From Sphingomonas sp. 7/4-4 (GTDB lineage: Bacteria > Pseudomonadota > Alphaproteobacteria > Sphingomonadales > Sphingomonadaceae), in contig NZ_CP115960.1 of NCBI RefSeq assembly GCF_027941955.1, positions 2,542,001 through 2,606,000 of the forward strand: a DNA stretch of 64,000 nt, in the 5' to 3' direction. A program made the translations under genes and the position numbers. Shown one piece after another: positions 9,102-19,092 of this stretch. Within the stretch, counting starts at the first letter, position 1, and every line of letters starts with the position of its first letter. Below the pieces are notes generated by a model that saw only the letters and a program-made list of their open reading frames with translations, did not search any database and was not told where the DNA came from.

Positions 9102-10033
9102 TACGGTCGAAGGAGGAGCGAACGCGGGTGAACGCCGAGGCGTCGGCGTGGCTCGCCAGGCTGCATGGCCCGCGCGGCGGCGAAGCGGAAGGGCCGCTCC
9201 AGGATTGGCTCAAGGGCGACCCCGCGCACCAGGAGGCGTTCGAGCGTGCCACCGAGCTGTGGGAGCTCCTGCCAGGTGCCGCCGAACTAGATGAGGAGCC
9301 GCGGATCCCGACGACGTCGCGGCGCTTCCTGCCGCTGGCACTCGCCGCGTCGGTGGCGGTGCTCGCCGGGGCCGGCGCGATGACGCTCTATCTCGACCAG
9401 GCACCGACCTTCGACACCGGCACCGGCGAGCAGCGCACGGCGACCCTGGACGACGGCAGCCGGATCGCGCTCAACACCGACAGCCACCTCACGGTGAAAT
9501 TCGACCGCGACGAACGGCAGGTCTCGCTCGATCGCGGCGAGGCGATGTTCGACGTGGCGCACGACGCCGGGCGGCCGTTCGTCGTCAGAGCCGGCGAGGA
9601 ACGGATCAAGGCGCTCGGCACCAGCTTCGTCGTGCGGCGCGATGGAGATCGCGTTCGCGTCACGCTGCTGACCGGCAAGGTCGAGGTCACGCGCCTGGGC
9701 GAACGTCCGCGCTTGCTTGCCGTGCTTGCTCCGGGCGAGCGCCTGTCGGCGTCTCCGCAGGCAGTTCCGGTGCTCGACCGGCCCGTGCTCGACGCAGTCA
9801 CCGCCTGGCGCCGCGGCGAGCTCCTGTTCCGCAATACGCCGCTGTCCGAGGCCGTTGCCGAAGTGAACCGCTACGGCAAGGAGCGCGTGGTGGTGAACGA
9901 TGCGCGGCTGGCCGGGCTTCCCATCTCGGGCGTGTTCGCGACCGACGATCCGGCGGAATTCGCGGCCGCCGTGGCGCAACTCCACGATCTTCGGGTACAA
10001 CGCGAAGGCGATACGGTGCTTTTGACGCCTTGA
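9095..10033 (+). CDS. FecR-like anti-sigma regulator
   Basis: 312 residues. An N-terminal cytoplasmic DUF4880-type segment (ASAWLARLHGP, LQDWLKGDPAHQEAFERA) is followed by one transmembrane helix (about 79-98) and a periplasmic FecR domain with LDDGSRIALNTDSHLTVKFD and the LTGKVEV motif. The C-terminal part (LSEAVAEVNRYGKERVVVND) resembles the STN-interacting end of FecR proteins. It should hold the sigma factor until the STN-containing receptor downstream signals ligand binding. The start overlaps the sigma stop by 7 nt. Confidence 0.93.
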   Translation: MVIRSKEERTRVNAEASAWLARLHGPRGGEAEGPLQDWLKGDPAHQEAFERATELWELLPGAAELDEEPRIPTTSRRFLPLALAASVAVLAGAGAMTLYLDQAPTFDTGTGEQRTATLDDGSRIALNTDSHLTVKFDRDERQVSLDRGEAMFDVAHDAGRPFVVRAGEERIKALGTSFVVRRDGDRVRVTLLTGKVEVTRLGERPRLLAVLAPGERLSASPQAVPVLDRPVLDAVTAWRRGELLFRNTPLSEAVAEVNRYGKERVVVNDARLAGLPISGVFATDDPAEFAAAVAQLHDLRVQREGDTVLLTP

Positions 10034-10103
10034 TCACATTTCCGTGCCATCCGCAGCGTATCGCGATCCGTCGTCATCCTCCGGCGAGGCGATCCAGCGG
10101 GAC

Positions 10104-13064
10104 ATGATACGAGGCGGCACGTTGCTATCGCTGTCCGTGTTCGCGTGCATGGCGCCGACCGCCGCCGAAGCGCAGACCGCCGCCAGGTTCCGGTTCTCGC
10201 TGCCCCGCCAGGAGCTGTCCCGGTCGCTCGAAGCCGTGGCGACCATCACGCGCACCAATGTCATCTTCGTGCCGAGCGCCGCCAGGGGCCGCGTCGCCCC
10301 GGCACTCAGCGGCACCTATAGCGCCGCGGAGGCGCTGCGCCGTCTGCTGAAGGGATCGGGGCTGGGCTTCACCGTCACCGCCGGCGGTTCCTACATCATC
10401 TCGAGGCGCGCGATCGAACAGAGCGCGCATCGTGTCGCGGTCGTGCCGAAGCCGCCGCCGGTAAAGACCGAAGAGGCCGCGGACGTCGCGGACATCGTGG
10501 TCACCGGTTCGCGCATCGACACGCCCGGCTTCGAGGCGCCAACCCCGACGTCGCACGTGACCAGACAGGAACTCGACATCGGGGCGCGTTCGAATGTCGC
10601 GGCCGCATTGAACGATCTGCCGCAATTCCGGGCAACCATCTCGCCGCAGACGAGCGGAACGAATACCAGCGCGGGAATGGCGCCGGTCGACCTGCGTGGT
10701 CTCGGGATCAATCGCACGCTCGTGCTGCTCGACGGTCGGCGCTTCTCGAGCGACAACGACCTCAACACAATACCCACCATATTGATCAAGTCCGTCGACA
10801 TCGTGACCGGCGGCGCGTCCGCGGCCTGGGGCTCCGGCGCGGTTGCCGGCGTGGTCAATATCGTGCTCGACGAAGAGCTCGGCGGAATCAAGCTCGGTGC
10901 CCAGGCGGGAATTTCCTCGCGAGGCGATGCGGCCGAGCACCGTTTCGAAGCGGCTGTCGGCACGGCATTCGCCGGGGGCCGCGGTCATGTGACGTTCGGT
11001 GCCGAATATCTCGACAATGACGGCGTCATTCCAAAGACCTCCCGCCCTGCAGTGGGGCGTTGGGCCAGCGTCGCCGCGGGAAACGGCAATTTCATGCTCA
11101 TGCCCGACGTCGGGTTCGCCAACGCGGCGCCCGGCGGACTGATCCTGAGCGGCGTGTTGGCCGGCCAGGTCTTCAACCCGGACGGATCGCTCCGCGACTT
11201 TCGGTACGGCACGGTCGTGGGCGCGGACATGATCGGCGGCGAAGGCCCCTCGAACGACAACATCAGCGCGCTCGTCACGCCGCAGCGACGCTACAGCGCC
11301 CTCGGCCGCGCCAGCTTCATGGCGAGCGACGCCGTGAAGCTCACCGCGGAGCTGCGCCACTCGCGCATGTGGAACGACTATATCTGGTTCGGCGACCATA
11401 ATCGGGGCAACATCTCCATCTCGCGGGACAATGCCTTCCTGTCGCCGGCCGTGAGCGCGCAGTTGCTTGCGGCGGGGAAGCCGGTTTTACGATGGGCCGG
11501 TTCAATTCCGACTTCCCCTTCCCCGCATCGATTTCGAGCGGGTGACGACGCAGGGCACGATCGCGCTCGACGCGACGATCGGGCCGCGCTGGCGCTTGAG
11601 CGGCTATTACAGCCATGGCGAGTATCGCAACGATATCGACACGCCCGGTTTCGTGATCGGCGCGAATTTCAACCAGGCGGTGGATGCGGTGCGCGACCCG
11701 GCGACCGGGCAGCCGGTCTGCCGCGTCAAGCGCACCGATCCTTCGAGCGCCTGCGTGCCCATCAATCTGTTCGGCGAAGGCTCTCCCTCGGCGGAAGCGC
11801 TAGCCTATGTCACCGGGACGCCGCGTCAGCGCGCTACGACGATCTTGGATGTCGGCGGGATGAGCCTGCGCGGCGAGCCGGTCACGCTCGCGGCAGGGCC
11901 GGTCTCCATCGCTGTGGGCATCGAGGCGCGCCGCGAGGCTATCCGGCAGACGGTAAGCGAACGCGATCTCGCCCGGGCCTTCCGATCGTTCAACTTCGCG
12001 CCGATTGTCGGGGGTTTCACCGTCAAGGAGGCCTTTGGCGAAATCCTCGTCCCACTGGCGCGCGACCGGCCGCTGCTGCGCAAGCTGGAGCTGAATGCGG
12101 CGGTTCGCCTGTCCGACTATGACACCACCGGCGCGATCTGGTCATGGAAGCTGGGCGCGACCAACGAATTCTTTCCAGGCTTCCGTGCGCGGTTCACCCG
12201 CTCGCGGGACATCCGGTCAGCCAATCTCGCGGAACTCTACACGCAGCTCACCGTGGGCTACAACACTCTCACTGACCCCGTGAAGAACGCAAGCGTCTAT
12301 GTACTCAACCACAGCGGCGGCAACCCCGATCTCCGGCCGGAAACCGCGACCACCCTCACCGCCGGCTTTCTCTATGCGCCCCCGGCGATCCCCGGCCTTC
12401 GCCTGTCGGCCGATTATTACCGGATCCGCATCGATGATGTGATCACCATCGTCTCGGCCCAGGATCTGGTCATTCGCTGCTTCAACGGCAACCAGGCCCT
12501 GTGCGGAAACGTCGAGCGGGACGGCAACGGCAATATCACCCGCACCCTCACCTCCTATCTGAACCTGTCGGAATACAGGACCGACGGGATCGACGCCGAG
12601 CTTTCGCAGACTCTCCCCTGCGCGGGGTCGCCGGCCTGTCCGGCAATCTCGCGCTTCGGCTGCGGGCCAACTGGGTCGACAGCCTGAAGACCAATGACGG
12701 TGTCACGACGATCGAATATGTCCGCTCTCAGGGCAACTCGTTCAGCCTCGGCGTACCCAAATGGCGGATCAACAGCAGCATCGGCTACGACAGCGAGAAT
12801 TTCGGCACACAGCTCCGCGCACGGTATATTTCCGCGGGCAATTACAATTCCACGATCCGGCTGCTCAACAACCATATCCCGACATATACCTACATCGACC
12901 TCCTCGCGCGGGCACGCATCGCGACCGGCCCTCGGACCAGGATGGAGATCTATGGCAATGTGACCAATCTCCTCGACAAGCAGGCGCCCAACGGATCGCT
13001 TTATTCGCCCTTCTACGATGTGATCGGCCGCTATTTTTCCATGGGCGCAAGGCTTGCCTTCTAG
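10104..13064 (+). CDS. TonB-dependent transducer-type receptor with STN domain, frameshifted
   Basis: A signal peptide (SVFACMAPTAAEAQ) precedes an STN secretin/TonB signalling domain (RFSLPRQELSRSLEAVATIT ... LLKGSGLGFTVT) and a TonB-box region IVVTGSRIDTPGFEAPTPT. The plug and barrel, closely similar to the first receptor, end in YFSMGARLAF. I use ATG 10104; a GTG at 10044 would add 20 residues. Three single-base losses are visible: CC near 11481, CCCC near 11524 and CCCC near 12616. Adding one C at each restores the GFTMGRFNSDFPFPRIDFER and TLPLRGVAGLSGN stretches, giving about 987 residues. With the upstream sigma/FecR pair it forms a cell-surface signalling unit. Confidence 0.9.
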
Positions 13065-13080
13065 CGACCTGATCGCCGGA

Positions 13081-14039
13081 TCAAGTGACGCCATCCTGTT
13101 TCATCTGCGGCCGCCGCCGCTCGCATTCGATCAATACATTGAGAAAGGCATTCACGCGTGCGCGGCGAAAGCGGGTGGCGGGTGTGACGGCATAGATGCC
13201 CCCGCTCTCGAGGCTCCAAGCGGGCAGAATTCGCACCAGGCGCCCGCTGACCAGATCGGCCTGCACCGCGTAATCGGGCAGGATCGACATGCCCGCACCG
13301 GAGCGCACGGCCTCCAGCGCACCCAGCGTAGCGTCGATGACGAGCGTCGGGGAAAATCGCACGGACCGTTGCTGTCCATCACTGTCGGTGAAGGACCAGC
13401 CGAGCGGATCGCGCAGGACGCTGTTGGCGACGAACGGCAAGTCGGCGAGTTGGTCCGGCTGAGTCCTTCCTGCCAGGCGCGCAGCCAGATCGGGCGTTCC
13501 GACCAGGAGCTGCTGGAACCCGCCGATGCGTCGCGCCAGCAAATTGCTGTCGGTCAGCCAGCCGACCCGGATCGCCAGTTCGATATCCTTCTCGACCGGA
13601 TCGAGGGTCCTGTCGCTGATCACGACGTCTGCGGTGCAATCGGGGAAGCGCCGGTGGAATTCCGCGATCGCGGGAACGACGACGGCCACGCCGTAATCGA
13701 AGGGCGCCGTCAGCCGCAGCATGCCCGTGGGCGCGCGATCGTCGGCCTCCAGGCCATCAAAGGCCTCCTGGGCCTGTGACAGGATGCGCGCGCAATGCGC
13801 GTAAAGGCGCGCCCCTCCTCGGTCGGGCGTACGCTGCGCGTGGTGCGCACCAGAAGCGTCGTCTCGAATGCTTCCTCGAGCCTGGCGACCTGCTGGCTGA
13901 CCACGGCCTTGGTGATGCCCAGCCGCTCGGCCGCGGCGGTGAACGAACCGGCTTCGACGACCTCCGCGAAATAGGCCATGCGCTTGAGGTTGTTGATGCC
14001 GCGATTGACGCCGTCGGTTTGATTGTATGCCCTGGGCAT
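13081..14039 (-). CDS. LysR-family transcriptional regulator, frameshifted
   Basis: The N-terminal winged helix-turn-helix reads NNLKRMAYFAEVVEAGSFTA, AAERLGITKAVVSQQVARLE and ends in LLVRTTRSVRPTEEGRAF. A substrate-binding domain follows (PTGMLRLTAPFDYGVAVVVP). One T is missing from the TTT run (plus-strand AAA at about 13803), which separates the two parts; restored length is about 320 residues. It is transcribed divergently from the DsbA-like gene, the usual arrangement of a LysR regulator and its target. Its end converges with the TonB receptor 16 nt away. Confidence 0.88.
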
Positions 14040-14115
14040 ACGGAATGTCTATTTTCCCGACCTGTGAATTGCAATCGAAGAGGCGCATCTAGACGGCTGA
14101 TCTGGAGCCATCCTG

Positions 14116-14751
14116 ATGACCCATCGCTTCATCTACCTATTCGATCCGCTCTGCGGCTGGTGCTACGGCGCTTCAGCCGGCGTGGATACCCTCGCCTCCC
14201 GCCCCGGCGTCTCGGTCGAGCTGCTGCCGACCGGTCTGTTTTCCGGTGCCGGCGCGCGCGCTCTGGACGCGGGTATGACCAGCCACATCTGGGCGGCCGA
14301 TCAGCGTATTGCCGAGCTGACGGGGGCCGCATTCACCGAGCGCTATCGCGACCAAATCCTCGCTGGCACCAGCCTGCTCGACAGCGGGCCCGCGACACTT
14401 GCCCTCACAGCGGTATCCCTCTCGGCGCCCGCTCGCGAATACGAGGCGCTGAACGCCATCCAGAAGGCGCGATATGTCGAGGGGCGCGATATTACCAACC
14501 CCGTCATTCTGGCCGAAGTGCTTGCCAGCCTGGATCTGGCCGGCGCGGCGGCGATGATCGCCGAACCTCAGGCAACTCTTCTGAATGCCAATCAGGAACG
14601 CGTGACTCGCGCGCGGGCCCTGATGCAACGCTTTGGGTTGAACGGCGTCCCGGCCCTCGTCCGTGACGACGGCCAGGATCTGGCTTTGGCCGATGCCGGC
14701 GCTCTCTATCGCAATCCACTTTCCCTTCTCGAGAAGGCTGGCGTCGCTTGA
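14116..14751 (+). CDS. DsbA-family (FrnE-like) thioredoxin-fold oxidoreductase
   Basis: 211 residues. The N-terminal DPLCGWCYG carries a CxxC (CGWC) redox pair, typical of DsbA/FrnE-like cytoplasmic oxidoreductases. A helical insertion and a C-terminal thioredoxin segment with the cis-proline motif GVPALV follow. There is no signal peptide, so it probably acts in the cytosol. It is divergent from a LysR regulator and immediately precedes the metallo-beta-lactamase-fold gene, with which it probably forms an operon. Confidence 0.88.
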   Translation: MTHRFIYLFDPLCGWCYGASAGVDTLASRPGVSVELLPTGLFSGAGARALDAGMTSHIWAADQRIAELTGAAFTERYRDQILAGTSLLDSGPATLALTAVSLSAPAREYEALNAIQKARYVEGRDITNPVILAEVLASLDLAGAAAMIAEPQATLLNANQERVTRARALMQRFGLNGVPALVRDDGQDLALADAGALYRNPLSLLEKAGVA

Positions 14752-14783
14752 CGCCCAGACCCGCTGGTTCGCGACTGTTCCTC

Positions 14784-15680
14784 ATGCCCAACCGGAGACA
14801 GATGATGACGATGATCGCAGGCGGCGCGGCCGCAACCCTCGCCGGCCAGAGCGATGCCCTGGCAGTCGGCGCCAGACTGGAATGGAAGGCTTTCCCGGCC
14901 GGCGAGAACGGCTTCTTCCGCGCACCGGTGCTGGTTTGGGGGCCCAAGGAGGCGGTGCTGATCGACGGCGGTTTCACGCTTCCCGACGGCCGGGCGCTGG
15001 TCGAGGCGATCAAGGCCACGGGCCGCACGCTGACCACAATCTATGTCAGCCAGAGCGACCCGGATTATTATTTCAGCCTGGGGCCGATCAAGACCGCGTT
15101 CCCCGACGCGAAGGTATTGGCCGCGTCCGACACGATCACGGCGATCCAGGCCAGCGTCGAGAAGAAGCTGGCCACCTGGGGTCCGCAACTGGGCGACAAT
15201 GGTCCCGGGACCCTGGCCGATATCGTCATGCCGACCGCCTTCGACGGCGATCATCTGACCGTCGACGGGCAGGCGATCCAGATTGTCCCGGCGCAGGGCC
15301 TGGCCAACCGCCGCTATCTCTGGGCACCATCGCTGTCGGCGATCTTCGGCGGCGTGCTGGTATTTTCCGGCGTCCATGTCTGGACCGCCGACACTGCGGG
15401 TGCAGAGGCGCGCGCGGCCTGGATCCGGCAATTGGATGCAATGCTGGCCCGCAAGCCGGTCGTGGTCGTGCCCGGACACATGACGCCCGCCGCGCCGACC
15501 GGCACGGCAGCATTGATCTACACCCGAGACTATCTGCTGGCCCTCGAGGAAGAGCTGGCCAGAGCCGGGGACAGCGCCGCCCTGATCGCAGCGATGACCG
15601 CCCGCTATCCGGACGCCGGCATGGGCGTGGCCCTGCAGATCGGCGCCAAGGTGGCCACCGGCGAAATGAAGTGGGGCTGA
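14784..15680 (+). CDS. Metallo-beta-lactamase-fold protein with a degenerate metal site
   Basis: 298 residues from ATG 14784; a TTG at 14748 would overlap the preceding stop. It has a twin-arginine-like signal (NRRQMMTMIAGGAAATLAG). The fold is recognisable from AVLIDGGFTLPDGRALVEAI and VVVVPGHMTP. However, the HxHxDH metal motif reads QSDPDY within YVSQSDPDYYF (about residues 90-95), so the two first His ligands and the final His are replaced by Gln, Asp and Tyr. Metal binding is therefore probably altered or lost. It sits directly after the DsbA-like gene. Substrate unknown. Confidence 0.82.
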   Translation: MPNRRQMMTMIAGGAAATLAGQSDALAVGARLEWKAFPAGENGFFRAPVLVWGPKEAVLIDGGFTLPDGRALVEAIKATGRTLTTIYVSQSDPDYYFSLGPIKTAFPDAKVLAASDTITAIQASVEKKLATWGPQLGDNGPGTLADIVMPTAFDGDHLTVDGQAIQIVPAQGLANRRYLWAPSLSAIFGGVLVFSGVHVWTADTAGAEARAAWIRQLDAMLARKPVVVVPGHMTPAAPTGTAALIYTRDYLLALEEELARAGDSAALIAAMTARYPDAGMGVALQIGAKVATGEMKWG

Positions 15681-15708
15681 GCGGCGGGAGCGACGGCGCA
15701 CCGGAATG

Positions 15709-16602
15709 TCATTCCCGGCATCGAAGAGCATCGACGATCACCGCCAGAGCGGGTGATTGCTGCCGACGGCTCGGAAAATAGATATGGTAGCCGGGAAAAG
15801 GCGGACACCAATCCTCCAGCACGCGCTGAAGCTTTCCAGCTTCGATCTGCGGCCCGACATAATCCTCCGGCAGATACGCGATTCCTGACCCGCCAAGCGC
15901 TGCCGCCTTTGCAAGCGCGATGTCGTTGACCACCACTTGCCCCTCGACACGGACATTGAGGGCCCGGCTGCCCTTTTCGAACTCCCAGGCGTAGAGCCCG
16001 CCAAGGGTGGGAAAACGCAGGTTGATGCAGCAATGATCCGCAAGATCGTGCGGCGTTTGCGGGATCGACCGTGTGGCGAAATAAGCCGGCGACGCGACCG
16101 CCGCCATGCGCATGTCGGGTCCGATCCGGACGGCGATCATGTCCTGGGCCACCGTCTCGCCCATCCGCACGCCGGCGTCGAACCGCTCCTCCACGATGTC
16201 GACAAAGCCCAGATTGACGCTGATCTCGACCTGGATATCCGGATAGTCGGGCAGAAGCTTTTCCAGCGCGGGCCAGAGGATCGTCTCCGCCGCATGGTCG
16301 CCCGTCGTGATCCGGATCGTGCCCGCGGGCGTGTCGCGAAGCTCGCTGAGGCGCGCGACTTCGCTCTGGATCTCGTCGAAATGCGGGCCGATCATCCGCA
16401 ACAGCCGCTCACCCGCTTCGGTCGGCGCGACGCTGCGGGTCGTGCGCGTGAGGAGCCGCACGCCGACGCGTTCCTCGAGCCCGCGGATCGCGTGGCTGAG
16501 CGCCGATGGCGAGACTCCGAGCTTGGCCGCCGCACGCGTGAAGCTGCGTTCCCGGGCGATGGCCAGAAGAGCGACAAGATCGGCCATCGTCTCGCGCGCC
16601 AT
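15709..16602 (-). CDS. LysR-family transcriptional regulator
   Basis: 297 residues, intact. The N-terminal DNA-binding domain reads ALLAIARERSFTRAAAKLGV then SPSALSHAIRGLEERVGVRL. A substrate-binding domain follows, of the type that acts on short aromatic or redox-related effectors in related regulators. It is divergent from the carboxymuconolactone-decarboxylase-like gene at 16744 and has a LysR-type box just upstream (16605-16619), so it probably controls that operon and itself. Confidence 0.93.
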   Translation of the reverse strand: MARETMADLVALLAIARERSFTRAAAKLGVSPSALSHAIRGLEERVGVRLLTRTTRSVAPTEAGERLLRMIGPHFDEIQSEVARLSELRDTPAGTIRITTGDHAAETILWPALEKLLPDYPDIQVEISVNLGFVDIVEERFDAGVRMGETVAQDMIAVRIGPDMRMAAVASPAYFATRSIPQTPHDLADHCCINLRFPTLGGLYAWEFEKGSRALNVRVEGQVVVNDIALAKAAALGGSGIAYLPEDYVGPQIEAGKLQRVLEDWCPPFPGYHIYFPSRRQQSPALAVIVDALRCRE

Positions 16603-16604
16603 TA

Positions 16605-16619
16605 TTGAATCTCTTTCAA
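16605..16619. promoter_or_regulatory. LysR-type operator TTGAA-N5-TTCAA
   Basis: A perfect inverted repeat TTGAATCTCTTTCAA containing the T-N11-A spacing of LysR binding sites. It lies 3 nt from the LysR start codon in the 141-nt divergent intergenic region facing the carboxymuconolactone-decarboxylase-like operon. Assignment is by pattern and position only. Confidence 0.5.
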
Positions 16620-16743
16620 CAGTTCATGCGGTCTTTAGCGCCTAATCGAGCAACCGGGCAGGGCCTACGTTGTTGAGGCGTGCCGGCTATCGCCTCACTC
16701 GGGGCGAGGCGGCCACAGTCCAACGGAGCAGAGGAGCGCACAT

Positions 16744-17538
16744 ATGAAGCAACTCTTCGCATTGACCGCAGGAGTAACCGCCATGACTGCATCGCCCGCC
16801 GAGGCCCAGCAGCCGAATGTCGAGGGCCGCCGCTTCTCGCCCGAGCAGGTCCGTTCCGTCGCGCCTGCACTGGAGAAATACACACAGGAGCGCCTCTACG
16901 GCACGATCTGGAATCGTCCCGGCCTCAATCGCCGCGACCGCAGCCTGGTCACCGTTGCCGCGCTGATTGCACGCGGCCAGGCGCCGGCGCTCGGTTATTA
17001 TGGCGACCAGGCGCTCGAGAACGGCGTCACGCCCCGCGAAATCTCCGAGACCATCGTGCACCTCGCTTATTATTCGGGTTGGGGCGATGCGATGGCCGTG
17101 GTCGGCCCGATGGGCGAGGTATTCGCAAGGCGCCGGATCGGGCGTGACCAGCTTCCACAGGAGACGCCGCAGCCTCTGCCGCTGGACGAGGCGGCCGAAA
17201 CACAGCGCGCCAGGACGGTCGGCGATCAGTTCGGCTCCGTGGCGCCGGGACTGGTCGAATACACCACCGATTATCTGTTCCGCGACCTATGGCTGCGCCC
17301 CGACCTCGCCCCGCGCGATCGCAGCCTCGTGACCGTCGCCGCGCTGATCGCCTCGGGCAAGACCGGGCAGATCCCCTTCCACCTCAACCGCGCGATGGAC
17401 AACGGCCTCACTCGGGAGCAGGCGGCCGAGGTCATCACCCATCTCGCTTTCTACGCCGGCTGGCCCAATGCGATGTCGGCGTTGCCGGTCGCGAAAGAGG
17501 TGTTCGCCAAGCGCGCCGAGGCCGAAGGAGCGAAGTGA
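16744..17538 (+). CDS. Carboxymuconolactone-decarboxylase-family protein, two tandem domains, exported
   Basis: 264 residues with a signal peptide (ending near ASPAEAQ). Two tandem CMD domains are seen: RDRSLVTVAALIARGQ with EISETIVHLAYYSGWGDAM, then RDRSLVTVAALIASGK with EVITHLAFYAGWPNAM. No CxxC peroxidatic pair as in AhpD is visible, so it is closer to the decarboxylase type. It overlaps the next gene region closely and probably forms an operon with the ABM monooxygenase-like gene and the MDR oxidoreductase. Substrate unknown. Confidence 0.88.
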   Translation: MKQLFALTAGVTAMTASPAEAQQPNVEGRRFSPEQVRSVAPALEKYTQERLYGTIWNRPGLNRRDRSLVTVAALIARGQAPALGYYGDQALENGVTPREISETIVHLAYYSGWGDAMAVVGPMGEVFARRRIGRDQLPQETPQPLPLDEAAETQRARTVGDQFGSVAPGLVEYTTDYLFRDLWLRPDLAPRDRSLVTVAALIASGKTGQIPFHLNRAMDNGLTREQAAEVITHLAFYAGWPNAMSALPVAKEVFAKRAEAEGAK

Positions 17539-17546
17539 TCCGGGCG

Positions 17547-18008
17547 ATGCGGAAGCATGTTTCCGGCAAAGGCCTCGCAGTCGCAGCGTTCGGGCTCGGC
17601 GCCGTGCTGGCGATTGGCGCCACGCTGCTGGCGCTCCCCGGCGAAGGCGACGCTGCGCCGATTTCGGAGCATCCGATGATCCGCATCGCGGAGCTGGACA
17701 TCGATCCCGCGCAACTCGGTGCCTATAAAGCCATCCTGGCCGAGGAGCAGGAGGCTTCGGTGCGGCTGGAACCCGGCGTGCTGATGCTCCACTCGGTGCA
17801 ATTGGTCGAGGATCCGACACAGATCCGGCTGCTCGAAGTCTATGCCAGCCGGGCCGTCTATGAGGCGCACATCAAGTCTCCCCACTTCCTCAAGTACAAG
17901 ACCGCGACCGAGAAAATGGTGCGGTCGCTCAGGCTGGTCGACACCACGCCGATCCTGCTTTGCGCGAAAGCGAACGGCAAAGCGGGCGGACCGGCAACCT
18001 GTATGTAA
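17547..18008 (+). CDS. ABM-domain (antibiotic biosynthesis monooxygenase / quinol monooxygenase-like) protein, membrane-anchored or exported
   Basis: 153 residues from ATG 17547; a GTG at 17535 overlapping the previous stop is an alternative. An N-terminal hydrophobic segment (AVAAFGLGAVLAIGATLLAL) is followed by one ABM domain with IRIAELDIDPAQLGAYKAIL, RLEPGVLMLHSVQ and the conserved EVYASRAVYEAHIKSPHFLKY. Dimeric ABM proteins oxidise quinols or aromatic polyketides without cofactor. Co-location with a CMD-family gene suggests a common aromatic or quinone substrate. Confidence 0.85.
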   Translation: MRKHVSGKGLAVAAFGLGAVLAIGATLLALPGEGDAAPISEHPMIRIAELDIDPAQLGAYKAILAEEQEASVRLEPGVLMLHSVQLVEDPTQIRLLEVYASRAVYEAHIKSPHFLKYKTATEKMVRSLRLVDTTPILLCAKANGKAGGPATCM

Positions 18009-18158
18009 AGGCGCGGCCGGACCGACCTTGGGGCATTTCGAACCGGCCCTGCAGCGAAGGCGCGAACTGCGATCTCGGCACCTGCATCATGGTGACAGAA
18101 ATTGGCACCATGGGCTCGTAAGCGTCCGGCGAACGCCCCAAATGAGGTAGGCATCGTC

Positions 18159-19091
18159 ATGAAACGCATCCAATATTACGCCTATGGCGGTCCCGAGGTC
18201 ATGCAGCTGGAAGAGTTCGCACCCGAAGCGCCCGGCACGGGAGAAGTAGCGGTCGCGGTCCGCTTTGCCGCGATCAATCCGATCGACTGGAAGCTGCGCG
18301 GCGGCGGCATGAAGATCGTGACGGGGCGGTCCTTCCCCCGCGCGATGGGCGTGGACCTTGCGGGGATCGTCACTGCGATCGGCCCCAGTGTGACGCGCTT
18401 CGCAGTCGGCGACGCAGTGTTCGGGATGGCGCGATTCAAGCAGGCCGGAGCCCTGGGCGAATCGGCGATCGCCAACGAGTCCGCGCTTGCGAAGAAGCCG
18501 GACGACCTGTCCTTCGAAGACGCCGCGTCCCTGGTCACGCCGGGCGTAACCGCATGGAACGGTCTGGTCGACAAGGCGAAGCTGAAGGCCGGGCAGAGCG
18601 TGTTCGTCAACGGCTGCGGCGGCGCGGTCGGCGAGGCGGCGGTGCAGATCGCGCGCATGCTCGGCGCTCAAGTGTCGGGCAGTTGCAGCGCGGAGGCAAT
18701 GGAGCGCGCCCGCGGGTTCGGGCTGCGTGCGGTGTACGATTACCGGGTCACCGATCCGGCGATGATCCCCAACAAGTTCGATGTGGTGTTCGACGCCGCC
18801 GCTACGCTCTCGACCGCGACCGGGATCGGCATGCTGCGCAAGGGCGGCATTTTCACCACCGTCGACCCGACGCCGGCGCGGTTCGTCCGCGCCGTCTTCG
18901 ATCGGCGGCTGAAGCCGATCGTCGGCACGCCGCGCGCCGACCTGCTGGATACGCTGGCGCAGGCCGCCCAGGACACGGGCTTCCGCCTGCCCATCGCCGA
19001 GGTCGTGCCGCTGGCGCAGGCGATCTCGCTGATCGCCGCGATGGAGGGCGGGCGAAAGTTGCGCGGCAAAGCCATGGTGGCGATCGGATAG
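18159..19091 (+). CDS. MDR-superfamily NADP-dependent quinone oxidoreductase-like protein
   Basis: 310 residues. GroES-like N-terminus (MKRIQYYAYGGPEVMQLEEF, AAINPIDWKLRGG) and a Rossmann domain with FVNGCGGAVGEAAVQIARML binding NADP(H). No structural zinc cysteines are seen, as in quinone oxidoreductases. ATG 18159 has a GAGGTAG ribosome site; an in-frame upstream ATG at 18102 is less likely. The YafY-type regulator follows after one base, so they are likely co-transcribed. Confidence 0.92.
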   Translation: MKRIQYYAYGGPEVMQLEEFAPEAPGTGEVAVAVRFAAINPIDWKLRGGGMKIVTGRSFPRAMGVDLAGIVTAIGPSVTRFAVGDAVFGMARFKQAGALGESAIANESALAKKPDDLSFEDAASLVTPGVTAWNGLVDKAKLKAGQSVFVNGCGGAVGEAAVQIARMLGAQVSGSCSAEAMERARGFGLRAVYDYRVTDPAMIPNKFDVVFDAAATLSTATGIGMLRKGGIFTTVDPTPARFVRAVFDRRLKPIVGTPRADLLDTLAQAAQDTGFRLPIAEVVPLAQAISLIAAMEGGRKLRGKAMVAIG

Positions 19092-19092
19092 G

